Shown here: positions 33,263-41,524 of the stretch, one piece after another | Numbering within the stretch: position 1 is the first letter of the stretch | Layout of the letters: each line of letters begins with the position of its first letter | From: Hyphomicrobiales bacterium | GTDB lineage: Bacteria; Pseudomonadota; Alphaproteobacteria; Rhizobiales; Rhizobiaceae | Direction: 5' to 3' | DNA: 64,000 nucleotides | Assembly: GCA_900473045.1 (NCBI GenBank) | Contig: UCKS01000004.1 | Location: 62,001 to 126,000 of the forward strand | The notes under the pieces: generated by a model | What the model was told of the DNA's origin: nothing | Databases searched by the model: none | What the model saw: only the letters and a program-made list of their open reading frames with translations | Made by a program: the position numbers and the translations under genes

Positions 33263-33973
33263 ATGCTGACCCGCAAGCAACAGGAACTGCTTCTGTTCAT
33301 TCACGAAAGAATGAAGGAATCGGGCGTACCGCCATCATTCGACGAGATGAAGGATGCGCTGGATCTGGCCTCAAAGTCCGGCATTCACCGGCTGATCACG
33401 GCGCTTGAGGAGCGGGGCTTCATCCGCCGCCTGCCAAACCGGGCGCGGGCATTGGAAGTGATCAAGCTGCCGGAGGCCTATTCGATGAGCCTACAGCCCA
33501 AGCGCGGCTTTTCGCCCAGCGTCATTCAGGGCAGTCTCGGCGCGCAACCGGCACCTCCCGCACCCGCCAAGACCGCTGCAAACAGCGACACCGTCTCGAT
33601 ACCGGTGATGGGCAGGATTGCCGCCGGTGTTCCAATCTCGGCAATCCAGAACAACACCCATGATATTTCCGTGCCTATCGAAATGGTCGGCGCCGGAGAG
33701 CACTACGCGCTTGAAGTCCGTGGCGATTCGATGATCGAGGCGGGCATTCTCGATGGCGACACGGTTATTATCCGCAATACCAACAGTGCCAGCCCCGGCG
33801 AAATCATCGTCGCCCTGGTTGATGACGAGGAAGCAACGCTGAAACGGTTTCGCCGCAAAGGGGCCTCGATCGCACTGGAAGCCGCCAACCCGGCCTACGA
33901 GACGCGGATCTTTGGACCGGACCGGGTCAAGATACAGGGCAAACTCGTCGGACTGATCCGCCGCTATCATTGA
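33263..33973 (+). CDS. lexA: LexA repressor
   Basis: 236 residues, the length usual in rhizobia. N-terminal winged helix ([20 protein letters not shown]; helix [20 protein letters not shown]). Self-cleavage bond A121-G122 in GRIAAGVP, catalytic S156 (RGDSMIEAG) and K194 (ATLKRF). Represses DNA-damage genes and itself; cleaved with RecA* after damage. Autoregulation is supported by the SOS box upstream. Start at 33263 (ATG, behind weak GGAGTG). Confidence 0.98.
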   Translation: MLTRKQQELLLFIHERMKESGVPPSFDEMKDALDLASKSGIHRLITALEERGFIRRLPNRARALEVIKLPEAYSMSLQPKRGFSPSVIQGSLGAQPAPPAPAKTAANSDTVSIPVMGRIAAGVPISAIQNNTHDISVPIEMVGAGEHYALEVRGDSMIEAGILDGDTVIIRNTNSASPGEIIVALVDDEEATLKRFRRKGASIALEAANPAYETRIFGPDRVKIQGKLVGLIRRYH

Positions 33974-34268
33974 TCTGAAAGCATTGCGTTTCCGGTCTGC
34001 TTCCGAGTGAAATATGGCCGCCTGGTCTAAGGATGCGACCGCATCACACCGCGCGGCACAATGTTATCGCGTGCCACAGGGCATGCCGGCGCTCATGCTG
34101 AATGGCCCATATAGGAATGGGACAGCCGCTGCGGTTTTGTGAGCGGACTGGAAGCACTGAAACTTACCTGTGATCCAATGAACAAGGACGTTTTTCGGAA
34201 ATATCCTCTTGCGGTTTGTCTAGGATCATTCTAAACCGCCGCCACAGTTCGATTATTTGAACTCGTGA

Positions 34269-34342
34269 GGCCTCGTGGCGGAGTGGTGACGCAGAGGACT
34301 GCAAATCCTTGCACCCCGGTTCAATTCCGGGCGAGGCCTCCA
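34269..34342 (+). tRNA. tRNA-Cys (anticodon GCA)
   Basis: Acceptor GGCCTCG/CGAGGCC, anticodon loop CTGCAAA giving GCA, T arm CCCGGTTCAATTCCGGG, encoded TCCA end at 34342. It is the insertion target of the second prophage, whose integrase lies 118 bp downstream. Confidence 0.96.
34320..34342. other. Probable attachment site of prophage 2 (3' end of tRNA-Cys)
   Basis: Inferred from the integrase directly beyond the tRNA 3' end. The matching copy would lie right of the window, so core length is unknown. Confidence 0.6.
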
Positions 34343-34393
34343 AACCTTTCTTGCAGCACCGGCAAGATGTTGAAATCAATCCATTATATCTTG

Positions 34394-34449
34394 GGTGTGG
34401 CAATCTGGACTTGAACCGTTCCGCCACACTAAATGCCGGTGTGGCAATC
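34394..34449. repeat. Integrase arm-type repeat candidates
   Basis: GGTGTGGCAATC occurs at 34394-34405 and again at 34438-34449, with the inverted core GCCACAC at 34423-34429 between them. They lie between the tRNA-Cys att site and the integrase gene, where arm sites for tyrosine integrases are expected. Confidence 0.55.
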
Positions 34450-34459
34450 GGTTCCTATT

Positions 34460-35596
34460 TCACCCCTCAGTGCCGTCCTTGCTATCGAGCAATTTCGTGC
34501 CCATCCCATCCCAATTGATCTTTGAAACGGCCTGCCTTGCCAGCCGCGCACGGTCTGCGTTGCGTGTGTAGATCTTGGATGTCTTCCCGTCTTTCCAGCC
34601 GAACATCGCCTCAAGCATATTGTCAGTGGCCTCGTTGTGCGCTTGATCGGTTGCCAACCCCTTGCGCACCGAGTGCGCCGTGCAATGCGGCAATCCTGCC
34701 TGGCTGAACCATGCAGACACTCTGTTCCCAAGCCCCTTCATGGTGAACGCTTTATCGAACTCTGTCCTGACATAGGTGAGCCCGGTGACGGGGTGCAGCG
34801 CCATGACGGCTTCAAGGATCGGGTGAATGGCAATCTCGATATCCACCGGCGTCCGGTTGCGATTCTTGAATAGCCGTAGCTTGAGAATATCGCCACGCCG
34901 ATGCTGCGGGCCGATAACAGCCAGGTCCGATACGCGGAAGCCGGTAAACATGAGCAGCGACAGAGCGAGGACCGCCTTTGACTTCTGCCCGTGGTGATCG
35001 ATAAATTGGCCGATCTCGTCCGGGGTGATGGTGTGGTGCCCGTCACTATAGGCGCGGAAAGGGTCCACCATCCGCGCAATGTTCGGCACGATCGGTTTGC
35101 CGTCCTTCTTTGTGTCGAAGATCTGTCGCAACACCTTTAGCCGTTCATCTGCGGCAAACGGCACCTCTTTCTTGCGATCGCGGAGGACCTCCAAATTCCC
35201 CACATCCATTTTTGTTACCGGCATATCGGCGAATAGTCGGCCGTCTTTCTCGCTCAACGGCTCCAGCCACATTGCTTCCATGATATTCCGCCGGCGGTCC
35301 TGCGTCGTCTTATCGAGCGTGGTGAAGGCGTTGCTGCGCATGTACTCCATGCACAGCCATCGGAATGTGTTTGGCTTCACGATGAACGATAGCAGCTTGG
35401 GTGTATCGGCGCGCTCTAAGACCGGCTGGGCGGTCTTTCGCGCCCTCCAGTATTCCATCGAGAACTGCTCGCTCTGGATATCATCGGGGAGGCGGCAGAT
35501 CCGCGCGCCATCGATGCGCAGATAATAGCGCATCGTGCCGTGACGGCTCCTGTTCTTCTCAACATAGGGCAGATCGATATTGGCCACGTCTGTCAT
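34460..35596 (-). CDS. int: Tyrosine recombinase / integrase of prophage 2
   Basis: 378 residues. N-terminal arm-binding region (YVEKNRSRHGTMRYYLRIDG), then the catalytic domain with MFTGFRVSDLAVI (Arg I), TAHSVRKGLATD (HxxR) and FGWKDGKTSKIYTRN (Trp instead of His, nucleophilic Tyr). Unrelated in detail to the integrase of element 1. Start overlaps the excisionase stop by 4 nt, so it is the last gene of the leftward early operon as well as next to its att site. Confidence 0.95.
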   Translation of the reverse strand: MTDVANIDLPYVEKNRSRHGTMRYYLRIDGARICRLPDDIQSEQFSMEYWRARKTAQPVLERADTPKLLSFIVKPNTFRWLCMEYMRSNAFTTLDKTTQDRRRNIMEAMWLEPLSEKDGRLFADMPVTKMDVGNLEVLRDRKKEVPFAADERLKVLRQIFDTKKDGKPIVPNIARMVDPFRAYSDGHHTITPDEIGQFIDHHGQKSKAVLALSLLMFTGFRVSDLAVIGPQHRRGDILKLRLFKNRNRTPVDIEIAIHPILEAVMALHPVTGLTYVRTEFDKAFTMKGLGNRVSAWFSQAGLPHCTAHSVRKGLATDQAHNEATDNMLEAMFGWKDGKTSKIYTRNADRARLARQAVSKINWDGMGTKLLDSKDGTEG

Positions 35597-35856
35597 GCAG
35601 ACGCCCGCCAGTCTTCACCGTCGTCAGCGTCTTCCCTCTGCTTCGTGATCCCGTCCTCGGGCCACTCATTCATAGCGGCAGCGATCTCGGAGACAAGCCA
35701 GACCTTGCGGCTATGCCATTTCCTCGGCCTCGGAAGAACGCCTTCCGTCACCATCAGATCGACCGTATTCACACTTACACCAATTGCCAGCGCAACTTCG
35801 GCCCGGTTCAATCCAAGGCGCGGCACGCTCCGGCTGATGTCAACGGTTGCGGCCAT
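35593..35856 (-). CDS. xis: Excisionase-like helix-turn-helix protein (AlpA/MerR type)
   Basis: 87 residues. LNRAEVALAIGVSVNTVDLM is a winged-helix/MerR-like DNA-binding segment, followed by GVLPRPRKWHSRKVWLVSEI, the wing typical of AlpA/Xis proteins (choose a position, then bind from residues 'R-W'). It is 4-nt coupled to the integrase. Likely directs excision; a regulatory role is the alternative. Confidence 0.75.
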   Translation of the reverse strand: MAATVDISRSVPRLGLNRAEVALAIGVSVNTVDLMVTEGVLPRPRKWHSRKVWLVSEIAAAMNEWPEDGITKQREDADDGEDWRASA

Positions 35857-35858
35857 GG

Positions 35859-36308
35859 TTATCCCCGATCTCCTCGTTGTTCATCCACAGTGCCGCGAAG
35901 CATGCCCAACGCCCGCCGATACTTCTCCACTCGCTCGGTCGCCTTGACGTCGGATGGTAGGCAGCGGCTCGGATCGAGGTTGTCGCCGATATCGGCGATC
36001 TTGACCGCGCGCGCGATCGGGTTCGGCGACAGCCGTCCGATGAAATCGAAATAGTCCTCGTTCTTCCCACGGGTGAGCGCGGCAACAGCCATGACGATCT
36101 CTGGCTTGAAGCCGTGCTGCCAATAGAGGTCATCGCAGGTCCAAGGGCTGTCTTCGACCACATCGTGCAGGACGGCGACAATTCGCTCGTCTTCCGTCTT
36201 CGTGGCCAGCATGACCCGGAGCGGGTGGAGGATATACGGCGCGCCCGCCTTATCCACCTGGCCGGCATGCGCGTCGGTGGCGAGCTTGATTGCGATGTCG
36301 AGGTTCAT
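35859..36308 (-). CDS. Small HD-domain hydrolase, (p)ppGpp-hydrolase (MESH1/SpoT) like
   Basis: 149 residues. AHAGQVDKAGAPYILHPLRV (13-32), VLHDVVED (47-53, the HD pair H48-D49 and ED), ALTRGKNEDY (77-86) and VKIADIGDNLD (102-112) follow the order of the SpoT/RSH hydrolase domain. Probably removes the 3' pyrophosphate of the alarmone or acts on a related nucleotide. There is no synthetase domain. In a phage early operon it may keep host translation and replication running. Confidence 0.8.
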   Translation of the reverse strand: MNLDIAIKLATDAHAGQVDKAGAPYILHPLRVMLATKTEDERIVAVLHDVVEDSPWTCDDLYWQHGFKPEIVMAVAALTRGKNEDYFDFIGRLSPNPIARAVKIADIGDNLDPSRCLPSDVKATERVEKYRRALGMLRGTVDEQRGDRG

Positions 36309-36452
36309 GTCGCTTCTCCTGTCAGGACAATAACGCCAGTGGCGCTCGACCCAAGAGAGCTAGATGCAATTTCCTTATTTTTAGCATCTTGCGCAGTCGA
36401 AAAATTCTTCCAATATTCTTCCGATGATGTGGTTTCACTGGGGAGTGAGGAC

Positions 36453-36659
36453 ATGTTCGATTTTCTCGATTCTGGAGATATGGAGAAACTGACCCGTGCA
36501 ATCGATGCGCGCTGTCGGGACCTGAACATTCGTCCCGACAGTCTTGAGGGGCAGATGGTCGCCAGCCAGCTCTTGGATTTATTCCAGAGCGGTGTGACGG
36601 ACCAGGAAGAGCTGTGCGCGCGACCGATCGCGCTCGAAATTGTCCAGCGCAATGCCTGA
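36453..36659 (+). CDS. Small hypothetical protein (68 aa)
   Basis: ATG 36453 behind GAGTGAGGAC. Helical, acidic product (MEKLTRAIDARCRDLNIRPD) with sensible codon use, on the opposite strand to the surrounding operon. The neighbouring minus-strand frames over this interval look non-coding. No family recognised. Confidence 0.5.
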   Translation: MFDFLDSGDMEKLTRAIDARCRDLNIRPDSLEGQMVASQLLDLFQSGVTDQEELCARPIALEIVQRNA

Positions 36660-36738
36660 TGGGATTGTGCTGCCAAATTTGCCCGCTGTGAGGGCAAGGG
36701 AGTAGCGCCCATGGCGACAGATTCGCGTTCTTGCTCGA

Positions 36739-37122
36739 TCATGACACGACCTCTCCTGTCCGGCGGTCAACGACGTCGCCGTTCATCAGCTTTTTGAAAC
36801 GAGGGTTGGACAGGCTCGATTTCGGCTTCTCAATGCCGCGGTGCTTCTTCCGGGTCCGATTGCACTTGGCGCGGACCTTGGCCTCGGTGGCGGTCTTCCG
36901 CTTGTGGGCTTCGGACGTCACAGCCTGGAGATTGCTTTCCGAGTTCGAGCCGCCGAGCCAGAGCGGAACGATGTGATCGTATTGGACCACAGCATCAGAG
37001 CCGAGGGCGGCGCCTGACAGGGCGCAGACGTTGCGCTGCCTGTCGCGGATTCGATCTTTGACGCGCGCCGGCGGGGGAGTGTCGTCGGTCCGGCCGTGCC
37101 ATTCTTCCACTGTGCGGGCCAT
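36739..37122 (-). CDS. HNH endonuclease domain protein
   Basis: 127 residues from ATG 37122, overlapping the upstream stop. Contains VCALSGAALGSDAVVQYDHI, then PLWLGGSNSESNLQAVTSEAHKRKT: the DH-x-x-P-L, N and H...K pattern of HNH nucleases, with one zinc-type Cys retained. Located in the early recombination operon, far from the terminase, so a packaging role is unlikely; DNA processing or host DNA attack is possible. Confidence 0.85.
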   Translation of the reverse strand: MARTVEEWHGRTDDTPPPARVKDRIRDRQRNVCALSGAALGSDAVVQYDHIVPLWLGGSNSESNLQAVTSEAHKRKTATEAKVRAKCNRTRKKHRGIEKPKSSLSNPRFKKLMNGDVVDRRTGEVVS

Positions 37123-37538
37123 TAGATAGCCCTCCGGTATGCCAGAGTGAACGGCAGACGGCTCGACAGCACCCACATATGATACATGTCGGCCTCGTCG
37201 ATCAGCTCCGATGATGGCGGCATGACCTGAACGGCGGTAGCCTCAGCGCCGCAGATTTCGTTCTTGATGCGCTGCATATCGCGCCACGGCGGCTCAAGGT
37301 TCGATGCCGTGCGAATGGCAAGGTGGATCACTCCATTGCCCTCATCGTCAAGGAACGGCCGGATCAGAACGACATAGAGGTTATTGGCCCATGTCTCGCG
37401 GACCTCTTGGCACCAACCGCCGATGCGGCTGCCGGGGATGCCAGCGGGGAGAGGAGACTTGCGCCATTCTCCCCAATGACCTCGAAGGCCGCGACGCTGG
37501 AAGGATTTTGCGGCTTGGCGCTGTTGACGGCTGCTCAT
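37122..37538 (-). CDS. Phage protein of unknown function (138 aa)
   Basis: Alpha/beta protein with NNLYVVLIRPFLDDEGNGVI, HLAIRTASNLEPPWRDMQRI and a tail ADMYHMWVLSSRLPF. This pattern recurs in rhizobial phage early regions (DUF7694-like from memory). Overlaps both neighbours by about 4 nt. No catalytic motif is obvious. Confidence 0.7.
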   Translation of the reverse strand: MSSRQQRQAAKSFQRRGLRGHWGEWRKSPLPAGIPGSRIGGWCQEVRETWANNLYVVLIRPFLDDEGNGVIHLAIRTASNLEPPWRDMQRIKNEICGAEATAVQVMPPSSELIDEADMYHMWVLSSRLPFTLAYRRAI

Positions 37539-38272
37539 GCTGCCACCTTCGCGATCTGGTCAATGTTCCCGTGCTGGACCGAGAAGGTGTAGGCCGTGAC
37601 CCATGGATTGGCTTCCCATGCGCCTTTACCGTTGATGCGGTCCCAGAGTCGGGCATACTGATCGACGTAGGCATCCCCGCAACCAACCTCAGTGCATTGC
37701 CATCCACCGTCAGGGCCTGAATTGATCCATCCCACGTCATTGCAGGCAGGGCACGGTGGGCAACCTTCAGCTTCGGCATCATAAGGGCTGATATCCTGCA
37801 GCCGCTCCACCTTCACGCCGGTGACGGTTAACGTGAGGCGCGATGCCCAGCGAGGCATGTGCATGGCACGGCGATCTTTTCCTGCAAGCTCTCGGTCGCC
37901 GTCAGCTAGATATTCAATCGCCGTCGTCTTGGGGTCGAACTCTCGTGGCTTCAACGGGCGGCCAAGTTCTTCCGCTGCCCAGTCCAAGCCATAGGTCGTG
38001 CGCCATGCTTCCCGAACATACAGACGGTCGCCCACGCTTATACGCGGCTCAAAGATTTCTCCGAGGATGGCATCCCCACCGACAGCATCGGCGTTGAATC
38101 GGAATGCTTTTGGCCATTGGTCATTCGCTGGGATGACGGTCAATTCAATATCGCCATCGAAATATCCACTTTCGAATGGCTGCGGCTTCATGACCCGCCG
38201 CGTCTGCGTCTTCGTCCCGGCGAGCAAGGCGCGAACCATCGGCGCCGAAAACAGGATAGGTCTGTCAGCCAT
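37535..38272 (-). CDS. ASCH-domain-like phage protein (245 aa)
   Basis: Start MADRPILFSAPMVRALLAGT at 38272; the frame upstream is open but has no ribosome-binding site. KTQTRRVMKP and RISVGDRLYVREAWRTTYG are the landmarks of phage ASCH-type proteins (PUA-related fold). A CxxC...C pair (CPPCPACNDVGW, QCTEVGCG) may bind zinc. Often annotated 'morphogenetic' by old analogy. The fold suggests RNA or modified-nucleotide binding. Confidence 0.75.
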   Translation of the reverse strand: MADRPILFSAPMVRALLAGTKTQTRRVMKPQPFESGYFDGDIELTVIPANDQWPKAFRFNADAVGGDAILGEIFEPRISVGDRLYVREAWRTTYGLDWAAEELGRPLKPREFDPKTTAIEYLADGDRELAGKDRRAMHMPRWASRLTLTVTGVKVERLQDISPYDAEAEGCPPCPACNDVGWINSGPDGGWQCTEVGCGDAYVDQYARLWDRINGKGAWEANPWVTAYTFSVQHGNIDQIAKVAA

Positions 38273-38472
38273 TACTTGCTCCTCCGAACGCCAAGCGCTT
38301 CGTGAATGTCCTGGTAGTTTTCGGCTATGATCGGCTTTGTCGGCTTGTGCTGGCGACGGAGCGTGGCGATCTTCTGCTTTCGCTCGGCGACGGCGGGCAG
38401 GGCTCGGGCCAGCTTCCGTGCCTCGATGCGACCTTTCCACCAGTCGCAGATTTGTCGGACGATCCGGTTCAT
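38272..38472 (-). CDS. Small basic protein (66 aa)
   Basis: ATG 38472 overlaps the previous stop. MNRIVRQICDWWKGRIEARK then a basic helix to the end (KIATLRRQHKPTKPIIAEN). No family recognised; positive charge suggests nucleic-acid binding. Confidence 0.6.
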   Translation of the reverse strand: MNRIVRQICDWWKGRIEARKLARALPAVAERKQKIATLRRQHKPTKPIIAENYQDIHEALGVRRSK

Positions 38473-39128
38473 GATGACGCCTCCGCGAGGTATTCCCTTG
38501 CAGCGGCGACCTCGGCTTCGTACCGAGCTCGGTCGATAACCACGATCCTCTGAGTGTCGATGAAGTAGCTGGTGAGCTTGCTCTGCTTGGCGGACCATGC
38601 CGCCCAGAAGTCCCAGAGTTCCTTTTGATCAACCAGCCAATCACGGGCGTCTTCGTGGTGATTGTCGGAGAGATAGTTGTCGATCACGTCCTCGAGGTCG
38701 AAATCGAAACCATCTTCACGGCAGCAAAACGCCCATGCCGGTAGCTGGGCCGGAATATCGTCAATCGGAACGCCAGCCCAAGCTAGGTTGTCGCCATGCT
38801 TTTCGAGAAGCTCGGCCACATCAGCGGCGTAGTCGTCTTCATCGCCGGTTGTCGTCACCCATCCCGTGTAGTTCTCGACCACCTCGGCTCGTACGAGACG
38901 AGACGCCTCTATGCGCTTGCGTGAGTTTTCTTTGTACTCGGGCGTGTCCATTTCCATGGACTTGAGCGCCCATTCTTCTGAATTGAAGACGCGCTTGCCG
39001 TCGCCGGTGGCCCACAGGTTCGGATTTTTGGTATCCCGCTTCAGGCGCAACGGGACTGGCTTGGTCACATCGTGCTTGCAGGTGACCTTTACGGTGATGA
39101 ACTGGCAGTTGGCTTGGATCTCGGTCAT
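38469..39128 (-). CDS. Hypothetical phage protein (219 aa)
   Basis: Begins with a beta segment (CQFITVKVTCKHDVTKPVPL) and a short KRVFNSEEWALKSME stretch, then is strongly acidic and helical (DDYAADVAELLEKHGDNLAW; FDFDLEDVIDNYLSDNHHED). The acidity may mimic DNA, as in many anti-restriction proteins, but no specific family is recognised. Overlaps neighbours by 4 nt. Confidence 0.65.
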   Translation of the reverse strand: MTEIQANCQFITVKVTCKHDVTKPVPLRLKRDTKNPNLWATGDGKRVFNSEEWALKSMEMDTPEYKENSRKRIEASRLVRAEVVENYTGWVTTTGDEDDYAADVAELLEKHGDNLAWAGVPIDDIPAQLPAWAFCCREDGFDFDLEDVIDNYLSDNHHEDARDWLVDQKELWDFWAAWSAKQSKLTSYFIDTQRIVVIDRARYEAEVAAAREYLAEASS

Positions 39129-39547
39129 ACCGCCCTCACTCGTGCGTGCTTGGCAAAATCAATGAAACGGAGGTCGTTCCAGCAATCGGATATCTCCAGC
39201 CACCACGAATACTTCGCAGCGCTACGGGACTGGGCCGGGACGATCTTGGTGTAGCCATCGAACGATACGACGAACGCCTTCCAAGGATTCTCGATGGTCT
39301 TAAGATGATCGACCAGAGCGTGCCTGCCGAGATCGGTGACGCTGAAGAAGGCCATGTCGTCGCGTTGGCCCGTCTTCTTCCAGTTCGGAGAAGCCGTGAA
39401 GGCCCGGGCTTGGGGGCCATTCGCGTCGGTGGCGAAATAGTTCCGGTATGATTCCCGAAGAGGAAAGATCGGCCGGCCAAGGGCATGATCGATATGATCC
39501 ATGGTCTTGTCCTTTAGGGATCGGTTTACGCTTGGGTTCTCGCTCAT
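39125..39547 (-). CDS. Hypothetical phage protein (140 aa)
   Basis: ATG 39547 (behind GGAGGG, 4-nt overlap upstream) is preferred to an internal ATG at 39502. Contains HALGRPIFPLRESYRNYFAT, a winged-helix-like DMAFFSVTDLGRHALVDHLK and YTKIVPAQSRSAAKYSWWLE. No family recognised; the middle segment resembles a DNA-binding wing. Confidence 0.65.
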   Translation of the reverse strand: MSENPSVNRSLKDKTMDHIDHALGRPIFPLRESYRNYFATDANGPQARAFTASPNWKKTGQRDDMAFFSVTDLGRHALVDHLKTIENPWKAFVVSFDGYTKIVPAQSRSAAKYSWWLEISDCWNDLRFIDFAKHARVRAV

Positions 39548-40047
39548 GACGCCCTCCGCTCTGCCTGCCGGTCGGAACCGACGAGCGCATGGCACCAGTT
39601 CAAAACTGCCTCTTTGCTTTCCTCAAATGTCTTCTTGTCCATGGATTTCATGTCCTGGCTGAGAGCATGGTGGACCGTGACGATGCAGCCTTCACGCTCG
39701 ACGATCTGATAGGTGTCGTAGGGACGGACGGCTGCTTCCAGCCGCTCCGCCTCTTCCGGCGTCTTGCAGTAGTGATGGGTGGTGGACCGGTAGCCCGTCC
39801 TGATCAGGGCATGCTTGCGAAAGTGGTCCTCGCTCGGCATGGCCTCGGCCATATATTCCGGCAGGCTCTGAAAAAGATCATGCAACTCAGCGAAGTAATG
39901 CGCGTGACTGGCAAGGCTGCGCTGGTGGACCTCGTCCATGACGTAGCCCTGACCAACGATGAATCGTTGGTCACACTTCCCGGCCCAGAATTTGTTGGCG
40001 GGCCGGAAGGCCTCGCCATCCCAGAAAAGGTTGATCGGGCTTGTCAT
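39544..40047 (-). CDS. Hypothetical phage protein (167 aa)
   Basis: MTSPINLFWDGEAFRPANKF then QRSLASHAHYFAELHDLFQS and HALIRTGYRSTTHHYCKTPE. The histidine-rich centre and YQIVEREGCIVTVHHALSQD tail recur in phage recombination-region proteins that resemble NinB/DUF1367 types, but the match is not firm. Lies immediately downstream of the YqaJ/ERF genes. Confidence 0.65.
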   Translation of the reverse strand: MTSPINLFWDGEAFRPANKFWAGKCDQRFIVGQGYVMDEVHQRSLASHAHYFAELHDLFQSLPEYMAEAMPSEDHFRKHALIRTGYRSTTHHYCKTPEEAERLEAAVRPYDTYQIVEREGCIVTVHHALSQDMKSMDKKTFEESKEAVLNWCHALVGSDRQAERRAS

Positions 40048-40050
40048 GGC

Positions 40051-40725
40051 TTAGCCCGCCGTCAACGGATGTTGACGTAGAGCCGCGACATCGTTCTCGC
40101 TCACAGATTCCGGTGGTGTGCCGTAGCGGCGAACCTTTTCAACGATCTCGGCCAGTTCCTCGTTGAACTGCTTCACGGCGGATGCCATCTTCACGATGTA
40201 GGGGCTATCCCTATATGCACGCTTCACGAAGAGCGGCATCTTTGGCCAGTAGACAACAATGTCGATCCACTCGCGTTCGGCCACCCAGAGCGCACCCTGG
40301 CACTGTGCTTTATGTTCGGGCGGGACTTCGTCACGCATCAAGCTTTTGATCAGCAATCGGGGCAATTTCGACTTAGCCTCGAACATTCCGCTATCGCCGA
40401 TAAGCCCATCAGGGCTCGCGCCCTTGTCGCCGTTCCGAATGAAACCCGTTAGCTGAATTTCAGCGTCAGTGATAAAAGAGTACATCTCACGCGCTTTTGG
40501 CTCGTGGACGTGACCACGTTCCATGTGCGCGTTCGAGTAGCTTTCGGTCGGCTCCCCGGTGATGATTTCCCCGGCAAGGTCATAAAGATAATCTTCGCGG
40601 GTTTTGCTCTCGCCACCGCCACGGCCGGAAGCCATGACGGTGTGAAATTTGGAAGCTGTGGGAATTCCGGATCTGCAAGCGTACCATTCGGGCGAATTCT
40701 GTTCGCAATCGAAAATCTGAATCAT
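40051..40725 (-). CDS. YqaJ/lambda-exonuclease-family recombination nuclease
   Basis: 224 residues. SPEWYACRSGIPTASKFHTV (N-terminal Arg/Ser), HMERGHVHEPKAREMY (catalytic Glu), ASPDGLIGDSGMFEAKSKLP (D, then ExK) is the PD-(D/E)xK core of YqaJ nucleases. Digests one strand from DNA ends to produce single strands for annealing by the neighbouring ERF protein; start overlaps the ERF stop by 4 nt. Confidence 0.93.
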   Translation of the reverse strand: MIQIFDCEQNSPEWYACRSGIPTASKFHTVMASGRGGGESKTREDYLYDLAGEIITGEPTESYSNAHMERGHVHEPKAREMYSFITDAEIQLTGFIRNGDKGASPDGLIGDSGMFEAKSKLPRLLIKSLMRDEVPPEHKAQCQGALWVAEREWIDIVVYWPKMPLFVKRAYRDSPYIVKMASAVKQFNEELAEIVEKVRRYGTPPESVSENDVAALRQHPLTAG

Positions 40726-41522
40726 CGGCCCTGCCTCTCGTGGAGGCGGCGCTTGAGCATGGTCATGGCGCTGTCAAAATCTGCGGCCGGCATGTCGGGC
40801 AGACGCTCAATCTTTCCCATCGAACATACGCGAGTTTCGTCCGCTTCCGCGGCTTCGATCATCTCGCGAAGCTCGATAAGCTGATCCTCCGAGATTGTAT
40901 CAACCTCTGGCTTGGACTGATTGCCGTCGCGATCGTCCATGAAGGCAAGATCAAGAGCGCTAGCTTTGAGATACCTCCGGGCATAGGTCTGGGTACTGCC
41001 CTTGGCTTGGATGGCTGTCTTGTTGACCTTGCCGCCTGATCCGGTGGCATCCAGCGGGAAATCGTCCTCATAGGTCTTCTCATGTCCGCCGGAATGACCA
41101 ATCGTCAGGCGCATACGGATATGCCCGGCGACATCGCAAGGGACGGGCGCGGATGTGGTTGAAAACCCGTTCTTGGTCAGGATCGGCGTGACGATGCGCT
41201 CGATATCCGCAAGGTCCGCGTATTTCGATTTTGTATGCTCGTTGTCGTTTGTGCGGAAGATTGGCCCGATTTCGGACTGAACGGCAGAAAAGGCAGCAAG
41301 CCATTCGCGGCGGGCAGCGTCTTCTCTGTCTTCACGGTCGATACGACGAAGTCTGTCTTCCTCATCGGCCCTCATCTTGAGGAGCGCCGACATCTTCTCA
41401 ACGTCAAAGTCGGGGTTGACCGCTACCCGCTCAATGACACCGAGAAGGCCGGTTGTGTGCGGAACGGGGCCATCGTACCGGCTGACTTCTGCATCTTCCC
41501 TTACTGCTGCAATCTGGTTCAT
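40722..41522 (-). CDS. erf: ERF family single-strand annealing protein
   Basis: 266 residues. RREWLAAFSAVQSEIGPIFR, TKSKYADLADIERIVTPILT and HSGGHEKTYEDDFPLDATGS then YARRYLKASALDLAF are ERF landmarks (P22 Erf/phi-type). Anneals complementary single strands in phage homologous recombination. Works with the YqaJ nuclease gene directly behind it. Confidence 0.93.
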   Translation of the reverse strand: MNQIAAVREDAEVSRYDGPVPHTTGLLGVIERVAVNPDFDVEKMSALLKMRADEEDRLRRIDREDREDAARREWLAAFSAVQSEIGPIFRTNDNEHTKSKYADLADIERIVTPILTKNGFSTTSAPVPCDVAGHIRMRLTIGHSGGHEKTYEDDFPLDATGSGGKVNKTAIQAKGSTQTYARRYLKASALDLAFMDDRDGNQSKPEVDTISEDQLIELREMIEAAEADETRVCSMGKIERLPDMPAADFDSAMTMLKRRLHERQGR

Positions 41523-41524
41523 GG

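Noticed and set aside
36305-36742. Minus-strand open frame (145 aa) beginning with a 4-nt overlap to the HNH gene
   Set aside because: Composition is serine-rich and irregular, and the better coding frame over the same bases is the plus-strand 68-aa gene at 36453-36659. The overlap alone is not enough.
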